Shown here one piece after another: positions 55,371 through 63,657 of a stretch of 64,000 nt of DNA. The stretch spans positions 62,001 through 126,000 of the forward strand of contig CAWBSE010000002.1 of NCBI GenBank assembly GCA_963791425.1, read 5' to 3'. Under the pieces are notes generated by a model that saw only the letters and a program-made list of their open reading frames with translations, was not told where the DNA came from and made no database searches. Each line of letters starts with the position of its first letter. Positions within the stretch are counted from its first letter, which is position 1. The position numbers were made by a program, and so were the translations under genes. Origin of the DNA: DATBLE01 sp963791425. GTDB lineage: Bacteria > Actinomycetota > Thermoleophilia > Gaiellales > Gaiellaceae.

Positions 55371-55772
55371 CTACCCGTCCCAGTTCTGGTCGAGCAGCTT
55401 CTGCTTCGCGACCGCGAACTCGTAGTCGGAGAGCGCGCCCTTCTTGTGCATCTCGGCGAGCCGGGCCAGCTGCTCGACGTGGTCGCTCTCCACCGGGGCG
55501 GCGGCGCCCGGCATCATCGTCATCCCCTCGAATGTGGGCACCTGAATCCCGTGCTCGCCGAGCTCCTTCAGGATGTCTTCACGGAGGCCGGGGATCTGAC
55601 TCGCGTCGATCACCTGGCCCGAGCCCGGCTGGATGCCGTGCTGCTGGAGGGTCTGCATGATGTCCTCGCGCAACTCGCTCGCCCCGGTCACCGAGGCGAC
55701 CTCGTTCTGGAAGCTGACGGTGGTCTCCGGCACCGGCTGCGCGTCAGGCTGCTTCTTCTTGAAGAGGCCCAC
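55371..55772 (-). CDS. SHOCT-domain protein
   Basis: The 133-residue soluble protein has a repeated segment (SELREDIMQTLQQHGIQPG and PGLREDILKELGEHGIQVP) and a C-terminal SHOCT motif (LARLAEMHKKGALSDYEFAVAKQKLL). GTG 55772 has TACGAT ending exactly 6 nt upstream. Function unknown; SHOCT domains often mediate oligomerisation. Confidence 0.82.
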   Translation of the reverse strand: MGLFKKKQPDAQPVPETTVSFQNEVASVTGASELREDIMQTLQQHGIQPGSGQVIDASQIPGLREDILKELGEHGIQVPTFEGMTMMPGAAAPVESDHVEQLARLAEMHKKGALSDYEFAVAKQKLLDQNWDG

Positions 55773-55778
55773 GGGCGG

Positions 55779-55797
55779 ATCGTAGCGCCGGTAGCCT
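55779..55797. promoter_or_regulatory. Mirror-image divergent leaderless promoters
   Basis: In a 31-bp gap, TACGAT on the minus strand (55784-55779) ends 6 nt before GTG 55772, and TAGCCT on the plus strand (55792-55797) ends 6 nt before GTG 55804. There is no room for a 5' leader on either side. Confidence 0.6.
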
Positions 55798-55803
55798 CGG
55801 CCG

Positions 55804-56925
55804 GTGCGGCGACTGCTCCCGTTCGTCTGCGTCGTCGTGATCGCGGACACGACGCTCTACTCGGCGCTCACGCCTCTGCTCCCGCATTTCGAGCGCACGT
55901 ACGGCCTCTCGAAGACCGGGGTCGGTGCGCTGGTCGCCGCGTACGGCATCGGCGTCCTCCTCGGCGCGCTTCCCGGCGGGGTGATCGCGGCCCGCCGCGG
56001 AGCGCGCGGCGCCGTTCTGATCGGCCTCGTGCTGGTCGGCGCGGCGAGCGTCGCGGTCGCGCTCGCCGGGAGCTACGACGTGCTCTTTGCCGCCCGGCTC
56101 GCGCAGGGGTTCGGCTCGTCCCTGACGTGGGCCGGCGGCCTGGCCTGGCTCGCGCTCGCCACCCCGCGGGAGCACCGCGGCCGGGCGATGGGCACGGCGA
56201 TCGGCGCGGCCGTGTTCGGGGCGCTGCTCGGGCCGGTGGTCGGTGCGGCGGCGAGCGTCGTCGGCGTCCGGGCGGCATTCATCGCCGTGGCGGCGCTGCA
56301 GGCGCTGCTCGCGGTGGTGGCGCTCACGTTCGAGCCGTCGCCCCGCGAGACGCAGCCGCTGAGCATCGTCTTCCGCGCCGTTCGCAACCGGCGGTTCGTG
56401 CTCGGGCTCTGGCTGATGACGATCCCGGCGCTGCTGTTCGGGACGCTCAACGTGCTGGCCCCGCTGGCGCTCGACGCCCGCGGCTTCGGCGCCGTGGCGA
56501 TCGGCGGGCTCTGGGTGGCGGCGGCGGCGATCGAGAGCGGGATCAACCCGTGGCTCGGCCGCGTCTCTGACCGGATCGGCCCGGTCCGGCCGGCCCGGAT
56601 CGCGCTCGCCGGCGCGACGGTCGTCTCGCTCGGCCTCGCCGCGACCGAATCGCGGTGGCTGCTCGTGCCGCTGATCCTCGCCGCCGCGGTCGCATTCGGC
56701 TCGCTGTACGCCCCCGCCCTGACGATGCTCTCGCACGCGGCCGAGCACGTCGGCCTCGCGCAGGGCGTCAGCTTCGGCGTGATGAATGCAGCGTGGGCGC
56801 TGGGCAACGCGATCGGCCCGGCCGCAGGCGGCGGGCTCGCGCAGGCGACGAGCGACGCGCTCCCGTACCTGGCCGGCGCCGGGATCTGCGCGCTGACGCT
56901 CGCCGCGCTACGGAAGGCTCGTTAG
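55804..56925 (+). CDS. Major facilitator superfamily transporter
   Basis: This 373-residue protein of about 11-12 hydrophobic segments has the MFS loop motif (GGVIAARRGARGAVLIGL) and AQGFGSSLTWAGGLAWLALATPREHRGRAMG. The second half starts with RNRRFVLGLWLMTIPALLFG, and GRVSDRIGPVRPARI resembles the loop 8-9 motif. Substrate unknown; drug- or sugar-efflux-like. It overlaps ppgK tail to tail. Confidence 0.87.
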   Translation: MRRLLPFVCVVVIADTTLYSALTPLLPHFERTYGLSKTGVGALVAAYGIGVLLGALPGGVIAARRGARGAVLIGLVLVGAASVAVALAGSYDVLFAARLAQGFGSSLTWAGGLAWLALATPREHRGRAMGTAIGAAVFGALLGPVVGAAASVVGVRAAFIAVAALQALLAVVALTFEPSPRETQPLSIVFRAVRNRRFVLGLWLMTIPALLFGTLNVLAPLALDARGFGAVAIGGLWVAAAAIESGINPWLGRVSDRIGPVRPARIALAGATVVSLGLAATESRWLLVPLILAAAVAFGSLYAPALTMLSHAAEHVGLAQGVSFGVMNAAWALGNAIGPAAGGGLAQATSDALPYLAGAGICALTLAALRKAR

Positions 56926-57566
56926 TCCCAGAGGCGGAAGCCGCCCTCGAACGCGTGCTCGTTCCCGCCGATACGGACGTAGTCGGGCAGCGCGTCGAGC
57001 TCGTTGGCCATCCCTCCGCCGAGCATCACGTACGTGGGCTGGAGGGCGAACGAGAGATGCTCGATCGTCTGGAGCACCGCCTCGCGCCAGCGCTTCGGGC
57101 CGAGCCGCTCACGCCCCGCGCGACCGACGTACGTCTCGAAGGTCGCCCGGCGGAACGGGAGATGCCCGAGCTCCATCGGCAGGACAACACCGTCGATGAC
57201 CATGGCCGAGCCGAGTCCGGTGCCGAGCCCGAGATAGAGCATGCGGCCGCCGTCGTAGCTTCCGATCGCCTGCATCACCGCATCGTTCACCACCTTGACC
57301 GGCGCGCCGAAGGCGGCCGCGAAGTCGAAGCCCTTCCAACCCTTCGCGAGGTTGACCGGATCCTTGAGCACCACGCCGTCGGCGACCGGCGCCGGGACGC
57401 CGACCGAGACGCGGTCGAACTCCCACCCCTCGACGAGCGCGAGCGTCTGCTCGACCATGCTGCCCGGAGTCAGCGTCGGGCCGGATTTGAACCGCCGGCG
57501 TCCGTGCTCACCCTGGAGCAGCGCCTTGACATGGCGGCCGCCGACGTCGACGGCGAGGACCGGCAT
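56922..57566 (-). CDS. ROK-family sugar kinase, polyphosphate-glucokinase-like
   Basis: The 214-residue protein has an actin-fold phosphate-1 motif (LAVDVGGRHVKALLQG), VGVPAPVADGVV and the LYLGLGTGLGSAMVIDG segment found in polyphosphate glucokinases and ROK kinases. PMELGHLPF corresponds to the ExGH motif. It is slightly shorter than PpgK (about 250 residues). Probable role: glucose phosphorylation with polyP or ATP. It follows leuS by 9 bp. Confidence 0.78.
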   Translation of the reverse strand: MPVLAVDVGGRHVKALLQGEHGRRRFKSGPTLTPGSMVEQTLALVEGWEFDRVSVGVPAPVADGVVLKDPVNLAKGWKGFDFAAAFGAPVKVVNDAVMQAIGSYDGGRMLYLGLGTGLGSAMVIDGVVLPMELGHLPFRRATFETYVGRAGRERLGPKRWREAVLQTIEHLSFALQPTYVMLGGGMANELDALPDYVRIGGNEHAFEGGFRLWD

Positions 57567-57575
57567 CCGCGGAGG

Positions 57576-59962
57576 CTAGCCGACGACCAGGTTGACGAGC
57601 TTCCCCGGCACGACGATCGTCTGCCGGATCTCCTTGCCGTCGAGGTGCGCCTGCACCCGCTCGGAGGCTTTCGCCCGCTCGACCAGCTCGTCGTCGGCCA
57701 GGCCGGCCGGGACCTCCATCCGGTCGCGCACCTTGCCGTTCACCTGGATCACCAGCTCGAAGGTGTCGTGGACGAGGAGCGCCGGGTCAGCCGTCGGCCA
57801 GGGCTCCTGCCACAGGCGGCCGGCGTGGCCGAGCGTCTCCCACAGCTCGGCGGTGACGTGCGGCGCCCAGGGCTGGAGCAGCGAGACGGCGGTCTCGGCG
57901 GCGAAGCGCGCGCCCGGGGGCGGCCGGGTCGTCTGCCAGGTCGTTGACGAGCTCCATCACCGCCGAGATCGGCGTGTGGAACTGCATCCGCTTCCCGATG
58001 TCGCCGGTGACACGCGGTCGATCGTCTGGTGCGCCTTGCGCACGAGCGGCCCGTCGCCGGGCTCGCCGGCGGGCGCCGCGGCCGCGACCTCGTGGACGAC
58101 GCGCCACAGGCGGCGGACGAACCGCGACATGCCGTCGATCCCGCTGTCCGTCCACTCCATGTCCTGGTCGGCCGGTCCCATGAAGAGGATGTAGAGGCGG
58201 ACGGCGATCGGCGCCGTACGCCTCGACGACCGCGTCGGGCCCGGCGACGTTGCCCTTCGACTTCGACATCTTCGTGCCGCCCATCGTCACCCAGCCCTGG
58301 TGGAACAGCCGCGAGAACGGCTCGCGGAAGCCGAGCATCCCCATCTCGTTCATCACCTTCACGAAGAAGCGCGAGTAGAGGAGGTGGCCGGTGGCGTGGT
58401 CGATCCCGCCGATGTAGTGGTCGATCGGGCACCAGTAGTCGACCAGGCGGCGGTCGAACGGCGCCCCGGCGTTCTTCGGGTCGACGTAGCGCAGGAAGTA
58501 CCAGGACGAGTCGACGAACGTGTCCATCGTGTCGGCCTCGCGCACGGCGGGGCCGCCGCACTTCGGGCACGCCGTGTTCAGCCACTCCTCGTTGCTCGCC
58601 AGCGGCGCCTTCCCCTTCGGGCGGTAGTCCTCGACCTCGGGCAGCTCGAGCGGCAGCTGGTCGTCCGGCACCGGCACCTCGCCGCAGTCGCCGCAGTGGA
58701 CGATCGGGATCGGGCAGCCCCAGTAGCGCTGCCGGCCGAAGCTCCAGTCGCGCAGGCGGTAGCTGACCGCGGGCGCCGCGCGGCCCTCCCCGTGCAGCTT
58801 CGCGACGATCGCCTTCTTGGCGTCCTCGAACGGGGTGCCGTCGAACTCGGCGGAGTTGACCAGGGTGCCGTCCTCGGAGATCACCTCGACGCACCGGGAG
58901 GTCGAACGTCTCGGCGAACTCGCGGTCGCGCTCGTCGTGCGCGGGCACGGCCATGATCGCGCCGGTGCCGTAGTCCATCAGCACGTAGTCGGCGACCCAG
59001 ATCGGGATGCGTGCGCCGTTGACCGGGTTCGTCACGTACTGCCCGGTGAAGACGCCGGTCTTGGCGGTCTCGGCGGCGCGCTCCTCGGTCTTCTTCTGCG
59101 CCGTCGCGCGGACGTACTCGTCGACCTCGGGCGTCCGCATCCGCTCGACGAGCGGGTGCTCGGGCGCGATCACGAAGAACGTCGCGCCGTACAGCGTGTC
59201 GGGCCGCGTCGTGAAGACGGGGATGTCGACGTCGAGCTCCTCGATCCGGAAGAGGATCTCGGCGCCCTCGCTGCGGCCGATCCAGTTGCGCTGGATCGTC
59301 ATCGTGCGCTCGGGCCACGAGCCGCCCTCGGGCAGGTCGAAGCTGAGCAGCTCGTCGGCGTACTCGGTGATCTTGAAGAACCACTGCTCGAGGTTGCGGA
59401 GCTCGACCAGGGTGCCGCAGCGCTCGCAGTGGCCGTCGATCACGTACTCGTTGGCGACGACGGTCTGGTCGAACGGGCACCAGTTCACCGGCGCCGCCTT
59501 GCGGTAGGCGAGCCCGCGCTCGTAGAAGCGCAGGAACAGCCACTGCGTCCAGTGGTAGAAGCCGGGCTCGTGCGCGCCGACCTCGCGGTCCCAGTCGATC
59601 GCCCAGCCGAGGCGCTTCATCTGGTTGCGGATCTCGACGATGTTGCGCTCGACGATCTCGCGCGGGTGGCCGCCCTCGCGGATCGCGGCGTTCTCGGCCG
59701 GCAGGCCGAACGAGTCCCAGCCCATCGGCCGCAGCACGCTCAGCCCGTTGCGGCGGTGGAAGTGCGTGAGGACGTCGCCCATCGTGTAGTTGAGGACGTG
59801 GCCCATGTGCAGCGTCCCCGACGGGTACGGCAGCATCTCGAGCTGGTACCAGTGGTTCGCCGGCTCCTCGCCGGGCGCAGGGTCGGGCGTGTTGTAGGTG
59901 CGCTCGTCCTCCCAGACGCGCTGCCACTTCGCTTCGATGTCGTGGGGCTGGTACTTGTTCAC
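57576..59962 (-). CDS. leuS: Leucyl-tRNA synthetase (four indels)
   Basis: LeuRS charges tRNA-Leu. The class I motifs are intact: HMGH in LPYPSGTLHMGHVLNYTMGD and KMSKS in GGTKMSKSKGN. The zinc-binding Cys (CERCGTL), the editing domain (VFTTRPDTLYGATFFVIAPEH) and the C-terminal domain ending GKLVNLVVG are also present. The frame changes near 58888 (extra G), 58207 (extra A), 58010-58013 (AC duplicated) and 57915-57919 (G run). Each side of every break matches the family, so the gene is probably intact in the organism. Expression appears to be controlled by an upstream leader peptide and terminator. Confidence 0.92.
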
Positions 59963-59988
59963 GGCTCTATGAATTGGCTCCTGAAATG

Positions 59989-60012
59989 AAAAGGCCTCTC
60001 GCTGGAGAGGCC
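59989..60012 (-). terminator. Intrinsic terminator in the leuS leader
   Basis: On the minus strand GGCCTCTC-CAGC-GAGAGGCC is followed by TTTTC, 26 nt before the leuS ATG. It is the only stem followed directly by a T run upstream of an aminoacyl-tRNA synthetase gene in the window. Its position between promoter and gene means it must be conditional. Confidence 0.8.
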
Positions 60013-60052
60013 GTGGGAAGCAGGCGCGGCGCGGCCGCGTTCGCCTCCTGGA

Positions 60053-60073
60053 CTATGCGAGCAGCTCGCTCAC
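60053..60073 (-). CDS. leuS leader peptide with tandem leucine codons
   Basis: GTG AGC GAG CTG CTC GCA TAG encodes (f)Met-Ser-Glu-Leu-Leu-Ala. TACGAT (60086-60081) ends 7 nt before the GTG, so the transcript is expected to start at the peptide itself. Two adjacent Leu codons upstream of a terminator in front of leuS fit ribosome-mediated attenuation by charged tRNA-Leu. Between the peptide and the terminator a further stem CGCGGC-CGC-GCCGCG is visible. It is far below normal gene-calling length. Confidence 0.7.
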   Translation of the reverse strand: MSELLA

Positions 60074-60092
60074 AGGGAGAATCGTAACACCG

Positions 60093-61317
60093 GTGCTGGA
60101 GCTCTTCCCCGATACGGCCGAGATCACGGACGGCGTGCTGCACGTCGGCGGCTGCTCGACGGTCGAGCTGGCCGAGGAGTACGGCACGCCGCTCGTCGTG
60201 TACTGCGAGGAGACGCTCCGCACCCAGGCCCGGTCGTGGCGCGCCGGGGCGCCCGACGCGACGGTCGTCTACGGGACGAAGGCGTTTCCGAACGCCGCGG
60301 TGATGCGGATCCTGGTCGAGGAGGGGATCGGCGCGGATGTCTCGACGGTGGGCGAGCTCGCCTGCGCGCAGGCGGCGGGAGTGCCGTCGTCCGCGCTCGT
60401 CTTCCACGGCAACAACAAGTCGGACGAGGAGCTGCACGCCGCCGCGGAGGCCGACGCCTGGCTGGTCGTGATGGACGAGCCCGGCGAGGTCGAGCGGTGC
60501 GTCGCCGCCGGCGTGAAGCGCGTGCTGCTGCGGATCACGCCCGGCATCGAGGCCGGCGGCCACGAGAAGATCATGACCGGGCACCTGGGCTCGAAGTTCG
60601 GCGTCGCGCCGGACGAGGCCGTCGAGATCATCGGCCGCGCCCGGGACGCCGGCCTGGAGATGCTCGGCCTCCACGTCCACCTCGGCTCCCAGGTCGCCGA
60701 CGCGACGGCGGCCCGCTCGACCGTCGAGCTGCTGGCCGGTCTCTGCACGGAGGCCCGCGCGAAGCTCGGTTGGACGCCGGAGATCATGAACCTGGGCGGC
60801 GGCCTCGGCATCCGCTACGTGCTCGACGAGCCGGCAGCCGCCGAGCCCGGAGGAGTACGCCCGGTCGGTGTCGGAGCGGCTCTACGACGTCTGGTCGGCC
60901 GCCGACCTGCCGAAGCCGCAGCTGGTCTTCGAGCCGGGCCGGTCGCTCGTCGGCCGCGCCGGGGTCACGCTGTACCGCGTCGGCGTCGTCAAGCGCAGCG
61001 GCGCGACGACCTGGGTGGCGGTGGACGGTGGCATGTCCGACAACCCCCGTCCAGCGCTCTACGGCGCGCGCTATTCGGCACTGCTGGCGAACCGCGCCGA
61101 CGAGCCCACCACGGGCACGTACGCCGTGTGCGGCAAGCACTGCGAGTCGGGCGACGTGTTGATCGAGCGGGCGGAGCTGCCCGAGCCGAGGCGCGGCGAC
61201 CTGCTCGCGACCCCGGTGACCGGGGCGTATGCCCTGTCGATGGCGTCGAACTACAACGCGGTCCCGAAGCCGGCCGCACTGCTGCTCGCCGGAGGCTCCG
61301 CTGTCATCGCGGCGTAG
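60093..61317 (+). CDS. lysA: Diaminopimelate decarboxylase (one frameshift)
   Basis: This PLP enzyme makes L-lysine from meso-diaminopimelate. Visible are the PLP-Lys strand (VVYGTKAFPNAAVMRIL), GADVSTVGEL, FHGNNKSDEEL, HVHLGSQ, GGGLGIRY and, after the break, LVFEPGRSLVGRAG, DGGMSDNPRPALYGA and the CESGDV motif. A C is extra near 60846-60848, between EPAAAEP and EEYARSVSERLYDVW. The start is GTG 60093 with AGGGAG upstream; the gene is divergent from the leuS leader, whose -10 lies only 7 bp away. Confidence 0.92.
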
Positions 61318-62317
61318 CCTCACGCGGCAACAGATCCTGGCGTTCCGGCGGCGGACCGGCGGGCTCGACCAGCGGCTGTCGATAGGCCCGGAGTCCCTGC
61401 GGCGGGCCGCCTGGGCCGGCCTGCAGGACAGCATGCCGAGGGCAGCGCTGCTCTCCCTCCACGCGCGCGTGGAGGGTATCCAGCCCGACGCGTTGGACGA
61501 TCCCTCGCTCGCCCAGCTCTGGGGGCCGCGTTACAACGTCTTCGTCGTCGCCGAGCAGGACTTCGCGCTGTTCTCGCTGGCGAGGCTCCCCGACGACGCC
61601 AGGGGACGCCGCCGGGCAGAGGACATGGCCGAGCGGATGCACGCCGTGCTCGCCGGCACGCGGATGACGGACCGCGAGGTCGCGCGCTCGCTCGGCGTCG
61701 GCAACTCGATCAGGTACGCCACGACGACGGGCACGATCGCCATCCGCTGGGAGGGAGCGCGGGCGCCGGTGATCTGGTCGGTCGACGCGGCCGACATCGA
61801 CCCGGCCGACGCGTGCCGCGAGCTCGCCCGGCGCTACCTCCACATCTACGGACCGACCACGGCGACCGCCTTCGCGCGCTGGGCGGGGATCTCGCGGCGC
61901 TCGGCCGCCGCCGCCTTCACCTCGCTCGAAAGCGCGCTGCTGCCGGTGCGAACGCCGCTCGGCGACGAGTGGCTGCTCTCGGACGACGAGCCGGCCGTGG
62001 ACACCGCCGGGACGGAGCCGGCGGCCGCGCGCCTGCTCCCGAGTGGCGACGCCCTCTTCCTCCTCCACGGAGCGGACCGGGAGGTCCTCGTCCCACAGCC
62101 GGCCCTGCGGGAGCGGCTGTGGACGTCGCGCGTGTGGCCGGGAGCACTCCTCGTCGACGGCGAGATCCGCGGCACCTGGAGACGGGCGCATCACTCCGTG
62201 CGGATCGACGCCTGGGAGCGCCTGCCGCAGGCGAGCCGCGATGCGGTCGAGGCAGAGGCGTCGACCCTGCCGCTTCCGGGCCTCGAGCGGCCGATCGAGG
62301 TGGTCTGGGAAGCCTGA
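61301..62317 (+). CDS. Winged-helix DNA-binding protein (AlkZ/HTH_42 type), apparent CTG start
   Basis: The 338-residue protein matches the HTH_42/AlkZ-like family of DNA glycosylase-related proteins: RQQILAFRRRTGGLDQRL near the N-terminus, LWGPRYNVFVV, ARRYLHIYGPTTATAFARWAGIS and TSRVWPGALLVDGEIRGTWRR. No ATG, GTG or TTG lies near the N-terminus; the only conventional upstream start (ATG 61229) would add a 24-residue read-through of lysA. CTG 61301 has GGAGG 5 nt upstream and is chosen. A role in repair of alkylated or crosslinked DNA is possible. Confidence 0.78.
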   Translation: MSSRRSLTRQQILAFRRRTGGLDQRLSIGPESLRRAAWAGLQDSMPRAALLSLHARVEGIQPDALDDPSLAQLWGPRYNVFVVAEQDFALFSLARLPDDARGRRRAEDMAERMHAVLAGTRMTDREVARSLGVGNSIRYATTTGTIAIRWEGARAPVIWSVDAADIDPADACRELARRYLHIYGPTTATAFARWAGISRRSAAAAFTSLESALLPVRTPLGDEWLLSDDEPAVDTAGTEPAAARLLPSGDALFLLHGADREVLVPQPALRERLWTSRVWPGALLVDGEIRGTWRRAHHSVRIDAWERLPQASRDAVEAEASTLPLPGLERPIEVVWEA

Positions 62318-62326
62318 CCCGGCGCC

Positions 62327-63158
62327 TCAGTCGACGGCGCCGAGGCCCCAGCCGCCGTCGATCCCGATCTCCTGCCCGGTGATGTACTCCGAGGCCGGCG
62401 AGGCGAGGAAGAGCGCGAGCGCCTTGATGTCGTCGGGCTGCCCGACACGATGCATGGGGATGTCCTTCGCCAGCGCCGCCTGCACGTCGGGGTTGTGCGC
62501 ATGGCCGCCGCCGATGTTCGTGACGAAGAATCCGGGCGCGATCGCGTTGACCGTGATCCCGTCGGCGGCCAGCTCGAGCGCGAGGCAGTGCATCAGGTGC
62601 CGCGCGCCGGCCTTGGCGGCCATGTACGCGGAGCCGATCGCGGGCTCGACCTTCGTCGCCGCAAGCGACGTCGTGACGACGATTCGCCCGAACCCGCGGG
62701 GTCGCATGTGCCGGGCGGCGGCGCGGGCGGTCGCGAAGATCCCGTTCAGGTTGATGTCGATCACGCGGTTCCAGCGCTCGTCGGTGTAGCGCTCGAGCGC
62801 GCCGTCGTCGAACCGGGGCCGCACCGGGCCGGCCCACGCGCCGACAAACCCGGGGCCGGAGTCGATGCCGGCGTTCGCGAACGCGACGTCGAGCCTCCCG
62901 TACGACTCCGCCGCCTCGTCGATCGCAAGATCGAGGGCCGCGTGGTCGGTCACGTCTGCGACGGCACTCACGCACGTCGAGCCCCTCACCCCGGAGGCGG
63001 AACGCCTGCGCGCCGACCGCCTCGGCGTCGACGTCGATCAGCGTCACCCGCGCGCCGTGGACGGCGAGCACCTCGCCGTAGGCGAGCCCGAGCCCGCTCG
63101 CGCCGCCGGTGACGACGACGCCGAACCCGGCCACATCGAACTGCGAGGTGACGTTCAT
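62327..63158 (-). CDS. Short-chain dehydrogenase/reductase (one frameshift)
   Basis: This NAD(P)-dependent oxidoreductase has the TGGASGLGLAYGEVLA cofactor loop, VTLIDVDAEAV with an Asp favouring NAD, FANAGIDSG, catalytic Ser region TTSLAATK, YMAAKAG (YxxxK) and the C-terminal EYITGQEIGIDGGWGLG. The frame changes near 62966, where an extra base separates GEGLDVR from AVADVTDHAALD. Substrate unknown. ATG 63158 has TAGGCT ending exactly 6 nt upstream; that hexamer overlaps the stop codon of the HxlR gene. Confidence 0.87.
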
Positions 63159-63167
63159 CGGCCGAGC

Positions 63168-63599
63168 CTAAAGGACGACGAGCTCGACGTCGCGCGGGCC
63201 CAGCACGTCGGTGCCCTCGCGGACGAGCGCAGCGACCACCGGCTTCGCATCCGCGCGGGTCCGCAGCGCGACCGGCGGCTTCGCCGTCAGGTACTCGTCG
63301 CCCCACTGCCTGAGCGCCGTGAGCGCGATGTTCAGGCCACGCCCCTTCTGCGTCAGGCGGTACTCGAACCGCTCGGGGTGCTCGCTGTAGCGGACGCGGT
63401 CGAAGATGCCCTCCTCGACCAGCCGCGCCAGGCGGTCGGCCAGCACGTTGCGGGCGATCCCGAGGCTCTCCTGGAACTGCTCGAAGCGGCGGATCCCGAA
63501 GAACGCGTCCCTGACGATCAGCAGCGTCCAGCGCTCGCCGATCAGCTCGAGCGCTCTCGCCACCGAGCAGTTCTGGCCCTCGTAGTCACGGCCGAGCAT
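63168..63599 (-). CDS. HxlR-family transcriptional regulator
   Basis: The 143-residue winged-helix protein has the HxlR pattern CSVARALELIGERWTLLIVRDAFFGIRRFEQFQ, then LADRLARLVEEGIFDRVRYSEHPERFEYRLTQKG. The N-terminal Cys (QNCSVARAL) is the residue used for redox or aldehyde sensing in some members. ATG 63599 has TACGAT ending 6 nt upstream. It is divergent from an MFS exporter gene with an inverted repeat between them, a typical regulator-target layout. Confidence 0.9.
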   Translation of the reverse strand: MLGRDYEGQNCSVARALELIGERWTLLIVRDAFFGIRRFEQFQESLGIARNVLADRLARLVEEGIFDRVRYSEHPERFEYRLTQKGRGLNIALTALRQWGDEYLTAKPPVALRTRADAKPVVAALVREGTDVLGPRDVELVVL

Positions 63600-63605
63600 C
63601 TACCC

Positions 63606-63611
63606 ATCGTA
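63606..63611 (-). promoter_or_regulatory. -10 element of the HxlR gene
   Basis: TACGAT on the minus strand ends exactly 6 nt before ATG 63599, next to the inverted repeat. Confidence 0.55.
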
Positions 63612-63616
63612 GCCGA

Positions 63617-63639
63617 GTGAGTTGCGTGAAGCAACTTAC
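63617..63639. promoter_or_regulatory. Inverted repeat, probable HxlR operator
   Basis: GTGAGTTGC, 5 nt, GCAACTTAC: 9-bp arms with one mismatch in the 58-bp gap between the regulator and the MFS gene. It lies 5 bp upstream of the HxlR -10 and ends 6 bp before the MFS -10-like CATAGT, so binding could control both. Confidence 0.65.
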
Positions 63640-63657
63640 TTCTGCCATAGTGCGGCG

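Noticed and set aside
59963..60092. T-box riboswitch in front of leuS
   Set aside because: The conserved T-box sequence (AGGGTGGNACCGCG type) and specifier loop are not recognisable; the leader-peptide model explains the features better.
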